A stretch of 64,000 bases of DNA from FEB-25 sp963822175 (GTDB lineage: Bacteria; Chloroflexota; Anaerolineae; Anaerolineales; UBA4823). Under the pieces are notes generated by a model that searched no databases, was not told the DNA's origin, and was given only the letters and a program-made list of their open reading frames with translations. Below are positions 55,190-64,000 of this stretch, piece by piece. The stretch is taken from NCBI GenBank assembly GCA_963822175.1, contig CAWGGJ010000003.1, positions 124,001 to 188,000 of the forward strand, in the 5' to 3' direction. Made by a program: the position numbers and the translations under genes. Within the stretch, counting starts at the first letter, position 1; the number at the start of each line of letters is the position of its first letter.

Positions 55190-57212
55190 ATGCTCACATT
55201 GCCGGAGAGAATCATATTTTCAATTGCGGTTCTCCTCTCTCTTACTGCAACCTTCAAGGCAATTAAACGAATCATAAAGATAATCACACGTGGGCATGGA
55301 AGTCCTGATTGGAACATCATCAGACAACGCCTATTTTCTGTTCCCCTTAAAGTCGTTAGCTTTCAACCAATATTCCGTTTCAGGCTTGTTCCCAGCATTT
55401 TTCATGCTTTAGTGGGTTGGGGTTTTCTTTTCTTCATTTTGGTTAATTTTGGGGATTTATTGCACGCATTTATCCCACATTTTCAATTTCTCGGCACTCA
55501 AATAATCGGCAATTTATACCGTTTAGGTGCAGACATCTCAAGTGTTGCCGTGATTACCGGGATGGTTGCTCTGATCATACGGCGGTTTATCATTAAACCA
55601 GGCACCCTCTCCACACGACCTGATGTATTGCTTCATCCAAAGGCGCGGTTTGGCATCTTGCGAGATTCTGCCATTGTTGGTGCATTTGTCCTCTTGCATG
55701 TGGGCTCTAGGTTCATTGGAGAATCTTTTAAACTAGCTCAAGAGGGACCGGATCCATGGCAACCATTTGCTTCATTTGTTTCCAAGTGCTGGCAAAACTG
55801 GAGCACGTTTACCTTGGTTATAGGCGAGCATGTATGCTTTTGGATATCCATCGGATTAATACTCGCCTTTTTCCCTTACTTCTTGTACTCCAAGCATATC
55901 CATCTTTTTTTTGCACCCTTGAATTTTTTACTAAAACCACCTCGTAAGTCCATCGGTGAATTGAGTAAACTGGATTTCGATGATGAGAGTGTTGATTCGT
56001 TTGGAGTATCCCGACTGGAAGACCTGGGTTGGGAACAGCTGATGGATGCATATGCCTGTATCATGTGTTATCGCTGCCAGCAAGTATGCCCGGCTTATAA
56101 CACTGGTAAGGTCCTCTCTCCAGCAGCTCTGGAGATCAATAAGCGGTACTTTCTCAATTATTATGGTGCCAATATTGCCAAAGGAGAGGCAAGCCCACAA
56201 GCACTTGTTGATTTTGCCATCCCCCCTGAAGCGATCTGGGCCTGTACTGCCTGTGGAGCGTGTATCGATATTTGCCCGGTGAATAATGAACCGATGCGTG
56301 ATATCCTGGATATCCGCCGGTCACTGGTGCTTAACGAAAATGCTTTCCCGCAACAGCTGCAGGCTGCTTTCCGTGGCATGGAAAGAAATGTCAATCCTTG
56401 GAATATCCCCCCGACTGAAAGGCTAAAATGGGCTGACGGACTCAAAGTGCCCACTATCGAAGAAAATCCCACTCCCGAGATTTTATGGTGGGTGGGTTGT
56501 GCCCCTGCCACAGACGAACGAGCGCAAAAAGTAGCCCGTGCATTTGCCAGCATTTTAGAAAAAGCAGGCGGTCAATTATGCCGTTCTGGGTAAACATGAG
56601 CAATGTACAGGTGATTCAGCCAGGCGGGCAGGTAATGAATATCTATTCAATGAGCTGGCAAGTGCCAATGTCGATATATTGAATACTGTTGCACCTAAAC
56701 GGATAGTTACCACCTGTCCTCATTGTTTGCATACCCTTAAAAATGAGTACCCAGCATTTGGCGGTACTTATATTGTTATCCACCACACACAATTTATCGA
56801 AGAGCTATTAATAAAAGGCACATTAAAGCTAGAATCAAGCATGCTGAAAAATAATCATCCAGGGACGATCACTTACCATGATCCATGCTATTTAGGTCGG
56901 CACAACCACATCATTACCGAACCGCGCCATGATATTAGTAATATCGGCCTTGATCTCACCGAGCTGCCCCGCCATGGTATGAAATCCTTCTGTTGTGGAG
57001 CAGGTGGCTCGCAAATGTGGAAAGAGGAGGAGCATGGATCAGAACGAGTTAATGCCAATCGCTTCAAAGAAGCTTTATCTACCGGAGGAAGTGTACTGGC
57101 TGTCAGCTGTCCTTTCTGCATGATTATGCTTTCTGATGCCAAGAAGGCTGTTCCCAACGATATGGAAGTGGTCGATATCGCTGAGTTAGTTGCATCCAGA
57201 TTGGAGCAATAA
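55190..57212 (+). CDS. Membrane Fe-S oxidoreductase (HdrD/GlpC-like, CCG domains), +1 frameshift
   Basis: The N-terminus has about five membrane helices (NarI/DsrM-like, residues 5-230). Two [4Fe-4S] motifs follow, CIMCYRCQQVCP near residue 290 and CTACGACIDICP near 352. Two CCG domains carry WWVGCAP, TTCPHCLHTL, YHDPCYLGRHN and FCCGAGGSQMW. At about 56576 one extra base breaks the frame; deleting it gives GGQYAVLGKHEQCTGDSARR, the usual family sequence. Such proteins pass electrons between soluble donors or thiols and membrane quinones. The E1 gene starts 2 bp downstream, so it belongs to the 2-oxoacid dehydrogenase operon. Confidence 0.88.
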
Positions 57213-57213
57213 A

Positions 57214-59613
57214 ATGGGTCATATAGATAACTTGCCTGCTGTCGAAGAGATAATAATAGATTATCGTCTTGCCTATCGTAGTCGACAGGCAAGTCAAATC
57301 GGCAGGCGTGAGGTCCTGAGTGGAAAAGCCAAGTTCGGCATATTTGGGGATGGTAAGGAATTGTCCCAGCTTGCCATGGCTCATGTGTTCAAGAATGGTG
57401 ATTTTCGCTCAGGCTATTATCGGGATCAAACGTTTATGTTTGCCACTGGTATGGCCACGATTCAGGAGCTATTCGCCCAGCTTTATGCTAATCCTGACCT
57501 GGAAGCTGAACCTTCCAGCGGTGGACGAATGATGAATGCCCATTTTGCCACCCGCAGTCTGAATCCTGATGGCAGCTGGAAAAACCTCACTGCCCAGCCA
57601 AACTCCACGGGTGATATCTCTCCGACTGGATCACAGATGCCCAGGGTGGTGGGATTGGCATATGCATCCAAACTCTACCGCCAGCTACCTTCATTGCATC
57701 AATACACTGAGTTCTCGAACAACGGGAATGAAGTCGCCTTTGCTACCATCGGGAATGCATCTTGTGCTGAAGGTTTATTCTGGGAATCGGTGAATGCAAT
57801 CGGTGTCTTACGCTGCCCTGTGATTATTACCATCTACGATGATGGTTATGGTATCTCAGTAGCTAATAAATCGCAAGTGGCCAAGGAAAATATCTCAGAG
57901 CTGCTCATGGGATTTCGCCGCCCTCCAGGAGAATGCTGCGATGGTTTTGACATATATACCGTCAAGGGTTGGGATTACCTCGCGCTCATTGAGACCTATC
58001 AAAAAGCCATCCGGGTTGCCAGGGAAGAACATATGCCTTCTATCGTGCATGTGACTGAGCTGACCCAACCTTTCGGTCATTCCACTTCCGGCAGCCATGA
58101 GCGTTATAAATCCAAGGAACGATTGGCTTGGGAGCACGAATTTGATTGCATCAAGAAATTTCGTGAATGGATCATCGGTCAAAAATTATTAACCTCTGAG
58201 GAAATGGATCGATTTGAGAAAGAGGATCAACGAACTGTCGAAGCTGACCGGAAACGTGCCTGGGAAGACTATATCAACCCAATTCTAAGCGAACACTCAC
58301 AGGTTATAGAACTCATCGACAGGCTGACCCAGTCTTCGAAACATCTGGATGAACTCGGAGAAATCAAGGGCAAGCTTACCAATGTCGCTGTGCCTGTCCG
58401 AAGAGACGTGATGTCAGCAGTGATGGAGGTATTGATCAAATTACGGGACGAAGAATCACCTGCAAAGGATGCATTAATCGAATGGAAAAAGAAACAGGAA
58501 CAGATTAGCCAGGATCGTTATGCATCCCACCTCCACAGCCATTCCATTGAATCAGCTTTGAATGTGCCCGAAGTAAAACCTGTTTATTCAGAAAACTCTC
58601 CGTTATTGTATGGTTATGAGGTGATCAACGCTTTTTTTGATTCCGCCCTGGCACGCGAGCCCCGCCTGATTGCTTTTGGTGAAGATGTCGGCCGAATGGG
58701 TGATGTAAATCAGGGTATGAAAGGGATGCAGGAAAAGTATGGTGAATTACGCGTCAGTGACACAGGTATTCGCGAAGCCACGATCCTTGGCCAGGCGATC
58801 GGAATGGCATCCCGGGGACTGCACCCCATTGCTGAGATTCAATATCTGGATTATTTACTCTTTTCACTGCAGCTCATGTCGGACGACCTGGCAACTCAGC
58901 TATGGCGTACCAGGGGTGGGCAAAAAGCCCCGGTAATTGTCAGAACACGTGGTCATCGCCTTGAAGGAGTATGGCATTCCGGATCGCCCATGGCTGGCAT
59001 CATCCATCTTCTACGGGGTATGTATGTTTTGGTACCACGCAACTTCACCCAGGCAGCAGGCTTATATAACACCATGCTGCATTCAGACGAACCTGCATTG
59101 CTGGTGGAAGTGCTCAATGGATATCGGCTAAAGGAACGTCTACCTGATAATATTGGTGAGATGACTGTTCCCCTCGGCGTGCCTGAAATTCTTCGTCCGG
59201 GGTCAGACGTTACCCTGGTGACTTATGGTGCTTGTTGCCGGATAGCGCTTGATGCTGCAGAAAAACTTAGCTCAGTGGGGATCAGTACTGAGGTCATTGA
59301 TGTCCAGACCCTGCTTCCATTTGATATCCATGGCATCATCCTGGAATCGCTTAAAAAAACCGGTCACATAATATTTGTGGATGAAGATGTTCCGGGCGGT
59401 ACTACAGCATATATGCTGCAAGAGGTTATTGAAAAGCAGGGTGGCTATTATTGGCTCGATTCAATCCCTCGTACCCTGCCTGGTGCAGAACACCGGCCTG
59501 CCTATGGTTCCGATGGTGACTATTGGTCCAAGCCAAATACTGATACCATCTTTGATGAAATTTACAAGCTGATGCACGAAGTATCACCGAATGATTATCC
59601 AACGTATTACTAA
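57214..59613 (+). CDS. 2-oxoacid dehydrogenase E1, fused alpha and beta subunits
   Basis: ATG 57214 follows ttggag, one base after the previous stop. The 799-residue protein carries a complete E1 alpha domain, with TPP-site residues around TIGNASCAEG and YDDGYGISV. A helical linker spans about residues 320-465, and a complete E1 beta domain follows (AFGEDVGRMGDVNQG, DTGIREATILGQAIG, VIDVQTLLPFD). Separate alpha and beta genes are the norm; fused forms are known in Bacteroidota and some other phyla. E2 and E3 genes follow, making a full complex. The substrate, branched-chain 2-oxoacid or pyruvate, cannot be fixed by eye. Confidence 0.92.
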   Translation: MGHIDNLPAVEEIIIDYRLAYRSRQASQIGRREVLSGKAKFGIFGDGKELSQLAMAHVFKNGDFRSGYYRDQTFMFATGMATIQELFAQLYANPDLEAEPSSGGRMMNAHFATRSLNPDGSWKNLTAQPNSTGDISPTGSQMPRVVGLAYASKLYRQLPSLHQYTEFSNNGNEVAFATIGNASCAEGLFWESVNAIGVLRCPVIITIYDDGYGISVANKSQVAKENISELLMGFRRPPGECCDGFDIYTVKGWDYLALIETYQKAIRVAREEHMPSIVHVTELTQPFGHSTSGSHERYKSKERLAWEHEFDCIKKFREWIIGQKLLTSEEMDRFEKEDQRTVEADRKRAWEDYINPILSEHSQVIELIDRLTQSSKHLDELGEIKGKLTNVAVPVRRDVMSAVMEVLIKLRDEESPAKDALIEWKKKQEQISQDRYASHLHSHSIESALNVPEVKPVYSENSPLLYGYEVINAFFDSALAREPRLIAFGEDVGRMGDVNQGMKGMQEKYGELRVSDTGIREATILGQAIGMASRGLHPIAEIQYLDYLLFSLQLMSDDLATQLWRTRGGQKAPVIVRTRGHRLEGVWHSGSPMAGIIHLLRGMYVLVPRNFTQAAGLYNTMLHSDEPALLVEVLNGYRLKERLPDNIGEMTVPLGVPEILRPGSDVTLVTYGACCRIALDAAEKLSSVGISTEVIDVQTLLPFDIHGIILESLKKTGHIIFVDEDVPGGTTAYMLQEVIEKQGGYYWLDSIPRTLPGAEHRPAYGSDGDYWSKPNTDTIFDEIYKLMHEVSPNDYPTYY

Positions 59614-59648
59614 TATGTTATTTGAAGTAATGAAAAAAAGGAGTAGCC

Positions 59649-60899
59649 ATGCCCACCAAATTGTTAATGCCATTATTAGGTGAATCAGTCACAGAAGCGA
59701 CTGTGACCAGGTGGCTGAAGTCAGCGGGTGACAAGGTAGAGGAATATGAGCCCCTTCTTGAAGTGAACACGGATAAAGTTGACACCGAGATCCCAAGCCC
59801 GACCACAGGAAGAATACTTGCCACCCTTGTGAAAGAAGGCGAAGTGGTGAAGGTTGGAGCGCTGTTGGGTTGGATCGGGCAACCCGGTGAGAGTATTCCT
59901 GGTGAAGCGACTTCTATCCAGGCAACAAACATACCGGACGTAGAGCAGGCAACTCCCCCAACCACTATACCCATTCAAAGAACTACTGCTGATCGTGAGC
60001 TTGGCTTCATATCACCCGTGGTGGCAAAGATTGCGGCAGAGCAAAAAATAGATCTGTCTTTAGTCGCAGGCACTGGCCTGGGTGGGAGGATCACCAAAAG
60101 GGACGTCGAATCCTACCTTGATAATAAGAAACAAGTCCCTCAAAGCACACCCTCAGCTCCCCCAACAGGCCCGGTTGCTCATCCAGTTGTTCCTCTTCCA
60201 GGCATTGAATATATACTGCGACCGCAGACTCCGATGCGCAAAGCAATTGCCGAACATATGCTTCTGAGTGAACATACTGCACCCCATGTTTCCACAATTA
60301 TGGAAGTGGATATGACCAGGGTTGTAGCTCATCGTAATAGCAATAAAGAGATATTTGCTGGCGAAGGTGTCAACCTGACTTTCACTGCCTACTTTGTCTC
60401 CGCTTCTGTGTCCGCATTAAAAGCCTATCCACTGGTTAATTCATCCTGGTCTGAAGATGGTGTGCGCGTTTATAACTCCATCAACATTGGTATGGCAACC
60501 GCTTTGGGCGAAGAGGGGCTGATCGTACCGGTGATCAGGAACGCAGATAATCTCTCGCTTGTAGGTATTGCCCGTACGGTTAATGATCTCTCGAATCGGG
60601 CTCGGATGCACAAGCTGCTGCCAGATGAAGTGAAGGGTGGAACATTCACCATTACCAACCATGGGGTTACAGGCTCCTTGTTTGCAACACCCATCATCAA
60701 CCAGCCACAGTGCGCTATTCTCGGAGTTGGGGTGATCCAAAAACGTCCCATTGTCATTTCGGACCCATCCCTGGGCGATGTACTGGCAATCCGTCCCATG
60801 ATGTATCTGTCGCTCACTTTTGATCATCGAATCATCGACGGAGCAATTGCTGATCTGTTCCTGGCTAAATTTGTGGATAGTTTACAAAATTGGGCATAA
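59649..60899 (+). CDS. Dihydrolipoamide acyltransferase (E2)
   Basis: The 416-residue protein has one lipoyl domain (lipoyl-Lys in VNTDKVDTE) and a Pro/Thr linker. A peripheral-subunit-binding domain follows (FISPVVAKIAAEQKIDLSLV, GRITKRDVESYL), then a second Ala/Pro linker and the catalytic domain with the DHRIIDGA active-site motif. The Shine-Dalgarno is aaaggag, 35 bp after E1. It carries the acyl group from E1 to CoA. Confidence 0.95.
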   Translation: MPTKLLMPLLGESVTEATVTRWLKSAGDKVEEYEPLLEVNTDKVDTEIPSPTTGRILATLVKEGEVVKVGALLGWIGQPGESIPGEATSIQATNIPDVEQATPPTTIPIQRTTADRELGFISPVVAKIAAEQKIDLSLVAGTGLGGRITKRDVESYLDNKKQVPQSTPSAPPTGPVAHPVVPLPGIEYILRPQTPMRKAIAEHMLLSEHTAPHVSTIMEVDMTRVVAHRNSNKEIFAGEGVNLTFTAYFVSASVSALKAYPLVNSSWSEDGVRVYNSINIGMATALGEEGLIVPVIRNADNLSLVGIARTVNDLSNRARMHKLLPDEVKGGTFTITNHGVTGSLFATPIINQPQCAILGVGVIQKRPIVISDPSLGDVLAIRPMMYLSLTFDHRIIDGAIADLFLAKFVDSLQNWA

Positions 60900-60977
60900 A
60901 ATTTTTGAAGCCACTTACGGTATATGGCTATTTTTAATGATATAAATTACTGATAATCAATCAGCTAAGGAGTCCTC

Positions 60978-62375
60978 ATGGATAATTATGATGTTGTCGT
61001 CATCGGTGCAGGGCCTGCAGGGTATGTTTGTGCCATCCGTTCTGCCCAGTTGGGATTAAAAACTGCCATTATTGATAAACAATGGTTGGGGGGTGTCTGT
61101 CTGAATGTAGGCTGTATACCATCCAAGGCCCTGCTCAGGAATGCTGAAGTAGCCCATATTCTCCGCGAACGAAGTAAAGAGTTTGGCTTTTCATTTGATA
61201 ATCTCAGCTTTGATTACAGTGTTGCAGTCAAGCGCAGCCGTCAAGTATCAGACCGCCTGACCAAAGGCGTGGGATTTCTGATGAAGAAAAACGATATTGC
61301 AGTATATATGGGGCTGGCAAAATTATCATCCCGAGATACCGTAACGGTAATCGATTCAGAAGGGAAATCAATACAACTAAAGGCAAGAAATATCGTCATT
61401 GCAACAGGTGCAACCACCATGGTGCCTCCCGTCTGGAAAGTGGATGGTGTAAAGATCCTCACTTACCTGGAAGCCATCCTTCAACCAACATTACCAAAAT
61501 CTGCGATCATCATCGGGGCAGGTGCCATTGGGGTGGAGTTTGCCACGATATGGAGCTCATACGGGGTTCCAGTGTCCATTGTTGAGATGCTGCCTCGCCT
61601 GGTTCCATTGGAGGATGAAGAAATCAGCACTGAGCTGGCTAAAGCTTTTGTAAAGCGCAAGATCAACATCCTGGTCGGTCACCAGGTGGTAGCGTTGGAA
61701 GCGACCACGGATGGTGTCTCGCTTAGGGCAAAAGGTGAAAACGGTGAAGTATCCTTGCAGGCTGAACAGGCTCTGGTTGCAATTGGCTTTCGTCCTAATT
61801 CACGAGATTTAGGATTGGAAGGACAAGGTATTAAACTAAATGATAAAGGAGCCATTGAGATTGATGAACACATGGCAACCAACGTGCCAGGGATATGGGC
61901 GATAGGTGATGTTACTGCCAAGCTTATGCTAGCCCATGTCGGTTCTGCCCAAGGCATTGTCTGCGCTGAGAATATTGCAGGTGCTGAAACCGTTCAGCTA
62001 AATTATGAAATGATGCCCCGGGCTACTTACTGCCAGCCTCAGGTGGCTTCATTTGGAATAACCGAGGCTCAAGCAAAAGAACGCGGCCTGAATATTAAAG
62101 TTGGAAGATTCCCATTCCAGGCAAATGGAAAAGCGCTAGGTTTGGGTGATTACGCTGGATGGGTAAAAATTATTACTGATGCAAAATATGGTGAGATTTT
62201 GGGTGGCCACATGATTGGTCCCGAAGTAACTGAGCTTTTACCGGAATTGACCATTTCCCAGATGATGGAACTAACCCCTGCGGAGATTGCCCGGAATATC
62301 CACGCTCACCCCACCCTTAGCGAAACCCTGATGGAAGCTGCTCATGCTGCTGAAGGACACGCAATTCATATCTAA
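60978..62375 (+). CDS. lpdA: Dihydrolipoamide dehydrogenase (E3)
   Basis: The 465-residue protein has an FAD motif (VIGAGPAGYVCAIRSAQLG), the redox disulfide in GGVCLNVGCIPSKAL, an NAD motif (IIGAGAIGVEFATIW) and the C-terminal HAHPTLSET with the active-site His. It reoxidises lipoamide of E2 with NAD+. It may also serve the separate E1 pair at 16-18 kb, which has no E3 of its own. aaggagtcc precedes the ATG. Confidence 0.96.
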   Translation: MDNYDVVVIGAGPAGYVCAIRSAQLGLKTAIIDKQWLGGVCLNVGCIPSKALLRNAEVAHILRERSKEFGFSFDNLSFDYSVAVKRSRQVSDRLTKGVGFLMKKNDIAVYMGLAKLSSRDTVTVIDSEGKSIQLKARNIVIATGATTMVPPVWKVDGVKILTYLEAILQPTLPKSAIIIGAGAIGVEFATIWSSYGVPVSIVEMLPRLVPLEDEEISTELAKAFVKRKINILVGHQVVALEATTDGVSLRAKGENGEVSLQAEQALVAIGFRPNSRDLGLEGQGIKLNDKGAIEIDEHMATNVPGIWAIGDVTAKLMLAHVGSAQGIVCAENIAGAETVQLNYEMMPRATYCQPQVASFGITEAQAKERGLNIKVGRFPFQANGKALGLGDYAGWVKIITDAKYGEILGGHMIGPEVTELLPELTISQMMELTPAEIARNIHAHPTLSETLMEAAHAAEGHAIHI

Positions 62376-62393
62376 CTGACCTATGAAAACAGG

Positions 62394-62427
62394 CAGGGTT
62401 GCCTCCCAAGGCAACCCTGTTTTGTTT
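62394..62427 (+). terminator. Rho-independent terminator of the 2-oxoacid dehydrogenase operon
   Basis: A perfect 10-bp stem (cagggttgcc / ggcaaccctg) with a 6-nt loop is followed by TTTTGTTT. Confidence 0.93.
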
Positions 62428-62458
62428 ATGATATACTTTTTTTCTAAAGCTTTCTCCG

Positions 62459-63109
62459 ATGGAAAAAATCCGCATCATCCTTGTCGACGACCATACCATC
62501 CTGCGGGATGGAATCCGAGCCTTACTGGAAGGGGAGCCAGATTTGGTTGTGATTGGTGAGGCTGAAGATGGTCGCTCAGCAGTAAACCTGACCCGTCAAT
62601 TAATCCCTGATGTAGTGTTGATGGATATCGCCATGCCGTTGATGAACGGCCTGGAGGCTACCCGGCAGATCATCCACGATTACCCAAAAGTAAAGGTATT
62701 GGTTCTCAGTATGTATGACAACGAGGAATATATCCGTAATTCCCTTGCCCATGGAGCAATGGGTTATATCCTCAAAGATGCATCTGCAGATGAACTAATA
62801 GATGCCATTCGGGCGGTTAATAGAGGAGAAACTATTCTCTCCCCTGCTGTCACTCGCCTGGTTGTGGAAAATTATCTACGATGGGGAGATTTAAAAAAAG
62901 ATAACAATGCTGACGGGTTGAGCCCTCGTGAACGTGAAGTCCTTCAGCTCATTGCGGAAGGTTACTCAAACAAGCAGATTGCAGAGATCCTCTGCATATC
63001 CATCAAAACCGTTCAGGCGCACCGCATGAACCTGATGTCCAAATTAGGGTTACACGACCGTGCGGATCTGATCAAATACGCAATCCAACGCAAGATTATC
63101 GATCTATAA
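62459..63109 (+). CDS. NarL/FixJ-family response regulator (orphan in window)
   Basis: The 216-residue protein has a receiver domain with phosphoacceptor Asp56 (VVLMDIAMP), an LKDAS lysine and a LuxR-type HTH (LSPREREVLQLIAEGYSNKQIAE). No kinase gene is adjacent inside the window. A tatact box lies about 20 nt upstream and there is no Shine-Dalgarno. It is transcribed toward the cytochrome b gene 153 bp further on and may control it. Confidence 0.93.
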   Translation: MEKIRIILVDDHTILRDGIRALLEGEPDLVVIGEAEDGRSAVNLTRQLIPDVVLMDIAMPLMNGLEATRQIIHDYPKVKVLVLSMYDNEEYIRNSLAHGAMGYILKDASADELIDAIRAVNRGETILSPAVTRLVVENYLRWGDLKKDNNADGLSPREREVLQLIAEGYSNKQIAEILCISIKTVQAHRMNLMSKLGLHDRADLIKYAIQRKIIDL

Positions 63110-63177
63110 GTAAAAATAAGGTGTACAACCTAGCTTAAATAAGGCCGAATATTGATTACAGCCTGAAGAAATTCGTG

Positions 63178-63203
63178 TATACTTTATAAGTGACAGTTGT
63201 CAC
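63178..63203 (+). promoter_or_regulatory. Candidate promoter and operator of cytochrome b gene
   Basis: A -10-like tatact (63178-63183) is followed by gtgacagttgtcac (63190-63203), two perfect 6-bp arms with a 2-nt centre. The arms sit where transcription would start, so a bound regulator would repress. The binding protein is unknown; half-sites of this size fit Crp/Fnr-type or other dimeric regulators. Confidence 0.45.
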
Positions 63204-63262
63204 AATTCGTGGGGATTTTGTCCCTGCAATAATCGAATGCAAGCAGAATAAGAGGTGGCTCT

Positions 63263-64000
63263 ATGCGATTCTTTTCTCCGAAGCGTTTTGCCTTGCTTGC
63301 CATGCTTGTGGTTGCTCTTGGTTTATTCATATTCATCAATACACATGCAAAGGCAAATTCCCTCTCCCCCGGCACTACATCAAATCTCGCCACATCACCC
63401 AACTGGTCTTTAGCTGGATCTGAGCTTTCATCACCAAAGCTTGTCGTCACTCCCCCTCCACCCCTGGAAGATACTTGTTTAAGCTGTCATATCCTAGGAG
63501 AGAACAAAGGCCTGTGGACGCCTCTAGGACGGTGGATCCTCTTTGGTGGTTTAGGACTGGCTTTTGTTTTCGGGATCTATCGAAGTGCCAGCACCTGGGT
63601 AACAAGATCACCCTGGAAACCTCTCACCAACCGGGCTGTAGACTGGGTTGATGAACGCTACCAGGTTTCTGAACCGCTTACTAAAGTCCTTAAAAAGCCG
63701 GTACCCAAATATGCCCTGCGATGGTTTTATTGTCTGGGTGGGATCACTGCATTTCTTTTTGTTGTCCAGGGAATTACAGGGATTTTATTAGCCTTTTACT
63801 ATAAACCCACTCCCGAAGCTGCTTATGCCAGCATTCAATATATCGAAACACAGGTGTATTTTGGAGCTGCGATACGTGCGATTCACCACTGGTGTGCCAA
63901 CGCCATGATCGTGGTCTGCACTGCCCACATGGCAAGGGTTTTTATCATGGGGGCATATAAAAGGCCTAGGGAGTTGAATTGGATCTCCGGTGTTCTTTTA
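63263..64000 (+). CDS. Cytochrome b (bc-complex type) with N-terminal c-heme segment, partial
   Basis: The ATG at 63263 has agaggtgg upstream and the frame stays open to the end of the window (246 codons). Residues 1-33 form a signal peptide or first helix. A single CLSCH at residues 72-76 predicts a covalent heme c outside, followed by a membrane helix. Then comes the cytochrome b N-terminal domain, with RWFYCLGGITAFLFVVQGITG, the bis-His region AIRAIHHW and CTAHMARVF, and the KRPRELNW loop after helix B. It should oxidise quinol in a bc-type complex. The heme c extension is not part of standard QcrB. Confidence 0.88.
   Translation, partial: MRFFSPKRFALLAMLVVALGLFIFINTHAKANSLSPGTTSNLATSPNWSLAGSELSSPKLVVTPPPPLEDTCLSCHILGENKGLWTPLGRWILFGGLGLAFVFGIYRSASTWVTRSPWKPLTNRAVDWVDERYQVSEPLTKVLKKPVPKYALRWFYCLGGITAFLFVVQGITGILLAFYYKPTPEAAYASIQYIETQVYFGAAIRAIHHWCANAMIVVCTAHMARVFIMGAYKRPRELNWISGVLL

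Noticed and set aside
53762..57212. Programmed frameshifting in the S41 and Fe-S oxidoreductase genes
   Set aside because: No slippery heptamer or downstream pseudoknot is visible at either site, and neither family is known to use it.
1..64000. tRNA, rRNA, CRISPR arrays or toxin-antitoxin pairs
   Set aside because: I looked for them by eye and saw no support; a tRNAscan or Infernal run would be needed to exclude small RNAs fully.

Overview
The window looks like chromosomal DNA of an uncultured, probably anaerobic or facultative member of the Chloroflexota, most likely class Anaerolineae. This is inferred from gene content, not from a marker-gene tree. Pointers are the sugar-binding lipoprotein with an Ala/Thr/Glu/Pro linker, multiheme cytochrome lipoproteins, a tungsten aldehyde oxidoreductase cluster, a YabE-like 3D-domain protein next to rsmA, a FakA/DegV operon, a Zn-type L28, and no LPS or flagellar genes. 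I see no rRNA, tRNA, CRISPR array, prophage or insertion sequence.

Layout. 1-3.5 kb: the end of a multiheme cytochrome c, a decayed stretch, and a NarL-type sensor/regulator pair. 3.8-6.1 kb: a decaheme lipoprotein made of two tandem five-heme units. 6.2-9.6 kb: a Wzz-like protein, an O-antigen-ligase-like membrane protein and a Gfo/Idh/MocA oxidoreductase. 9.6-10.5 kb: a 0.9 kb stretch with no supported gene. 10.5-15.6 kb: a sugar ABC transporter without its ATPase, a WYL regulator and a GyrI-like protein. 15.7-19.8 kb (minus): a TPP-dependent E1 alpha/beta pair with a thiamine-binding protein, and a HutH-like ammonia-lyase with Cys in place of the MIO serine. 20-22.7 kb: polyferredoxin, AOR and a MoaD-like carrier. 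22.7-26.8 kb (minus): M20 peptidase, EamA transporter, PolX. 26.9-33.4 kb: LysE exporter, a DUF971 pair, SH3 protein, Ca/H exchanger, lipid kinase, Ser/Thr kinase, rpe and rpmB.

33.5-41.2 kb is a housekeeping operon: Asp23, FakA, two DegV/FakB-like proteins, RecG (frameshifted), CoaD and a coiled-coil protein. A decayed secreted beta-propeller-like gene follows (41.7-42.4 kb), then a TetR-controlled SDR operon with a textbook promoter and operator (42.5-45 kb). 45-52.4 kb carries small membrane proteins, acyl-CoA dehydrogenase, the 3D-domain protein, rsmA, an MFS transporter, a roadblock/V4R pair and a Gre-like domain. 52.5-55.2 kb has an L,D-transpeptidase and a frameshifted S41 peptidase. 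55.2-62.4 kb is an operon for a membrane Fe-S (CCG) oxidoreductase with a complete 2-oxoacid dehydrogenase complex whose E1 alpha and beta are fused. The window ends in another NarL regulator and the start of a cytochrome b carrying an N-terminal c-type heme motif.

The themes are respiratory redox chemistry at the cell surface (multiheme cytochromes, cytochrome b, Fe-S oxidoreductase) and oxidation of 2-oxoacids, aldehydes and acyl-CoAs. Two sequence-level patterns recur. Several transcription units start with a -10-like box 6-11 nt before an ATG and no Shine-Dalgarno, suggesting leaderless mRNAs. Three conserved genes (recG, S41 peptidase, Fe-S oxidoreductase) are each broken by a single-base indel, which may be sequence error or real decay.
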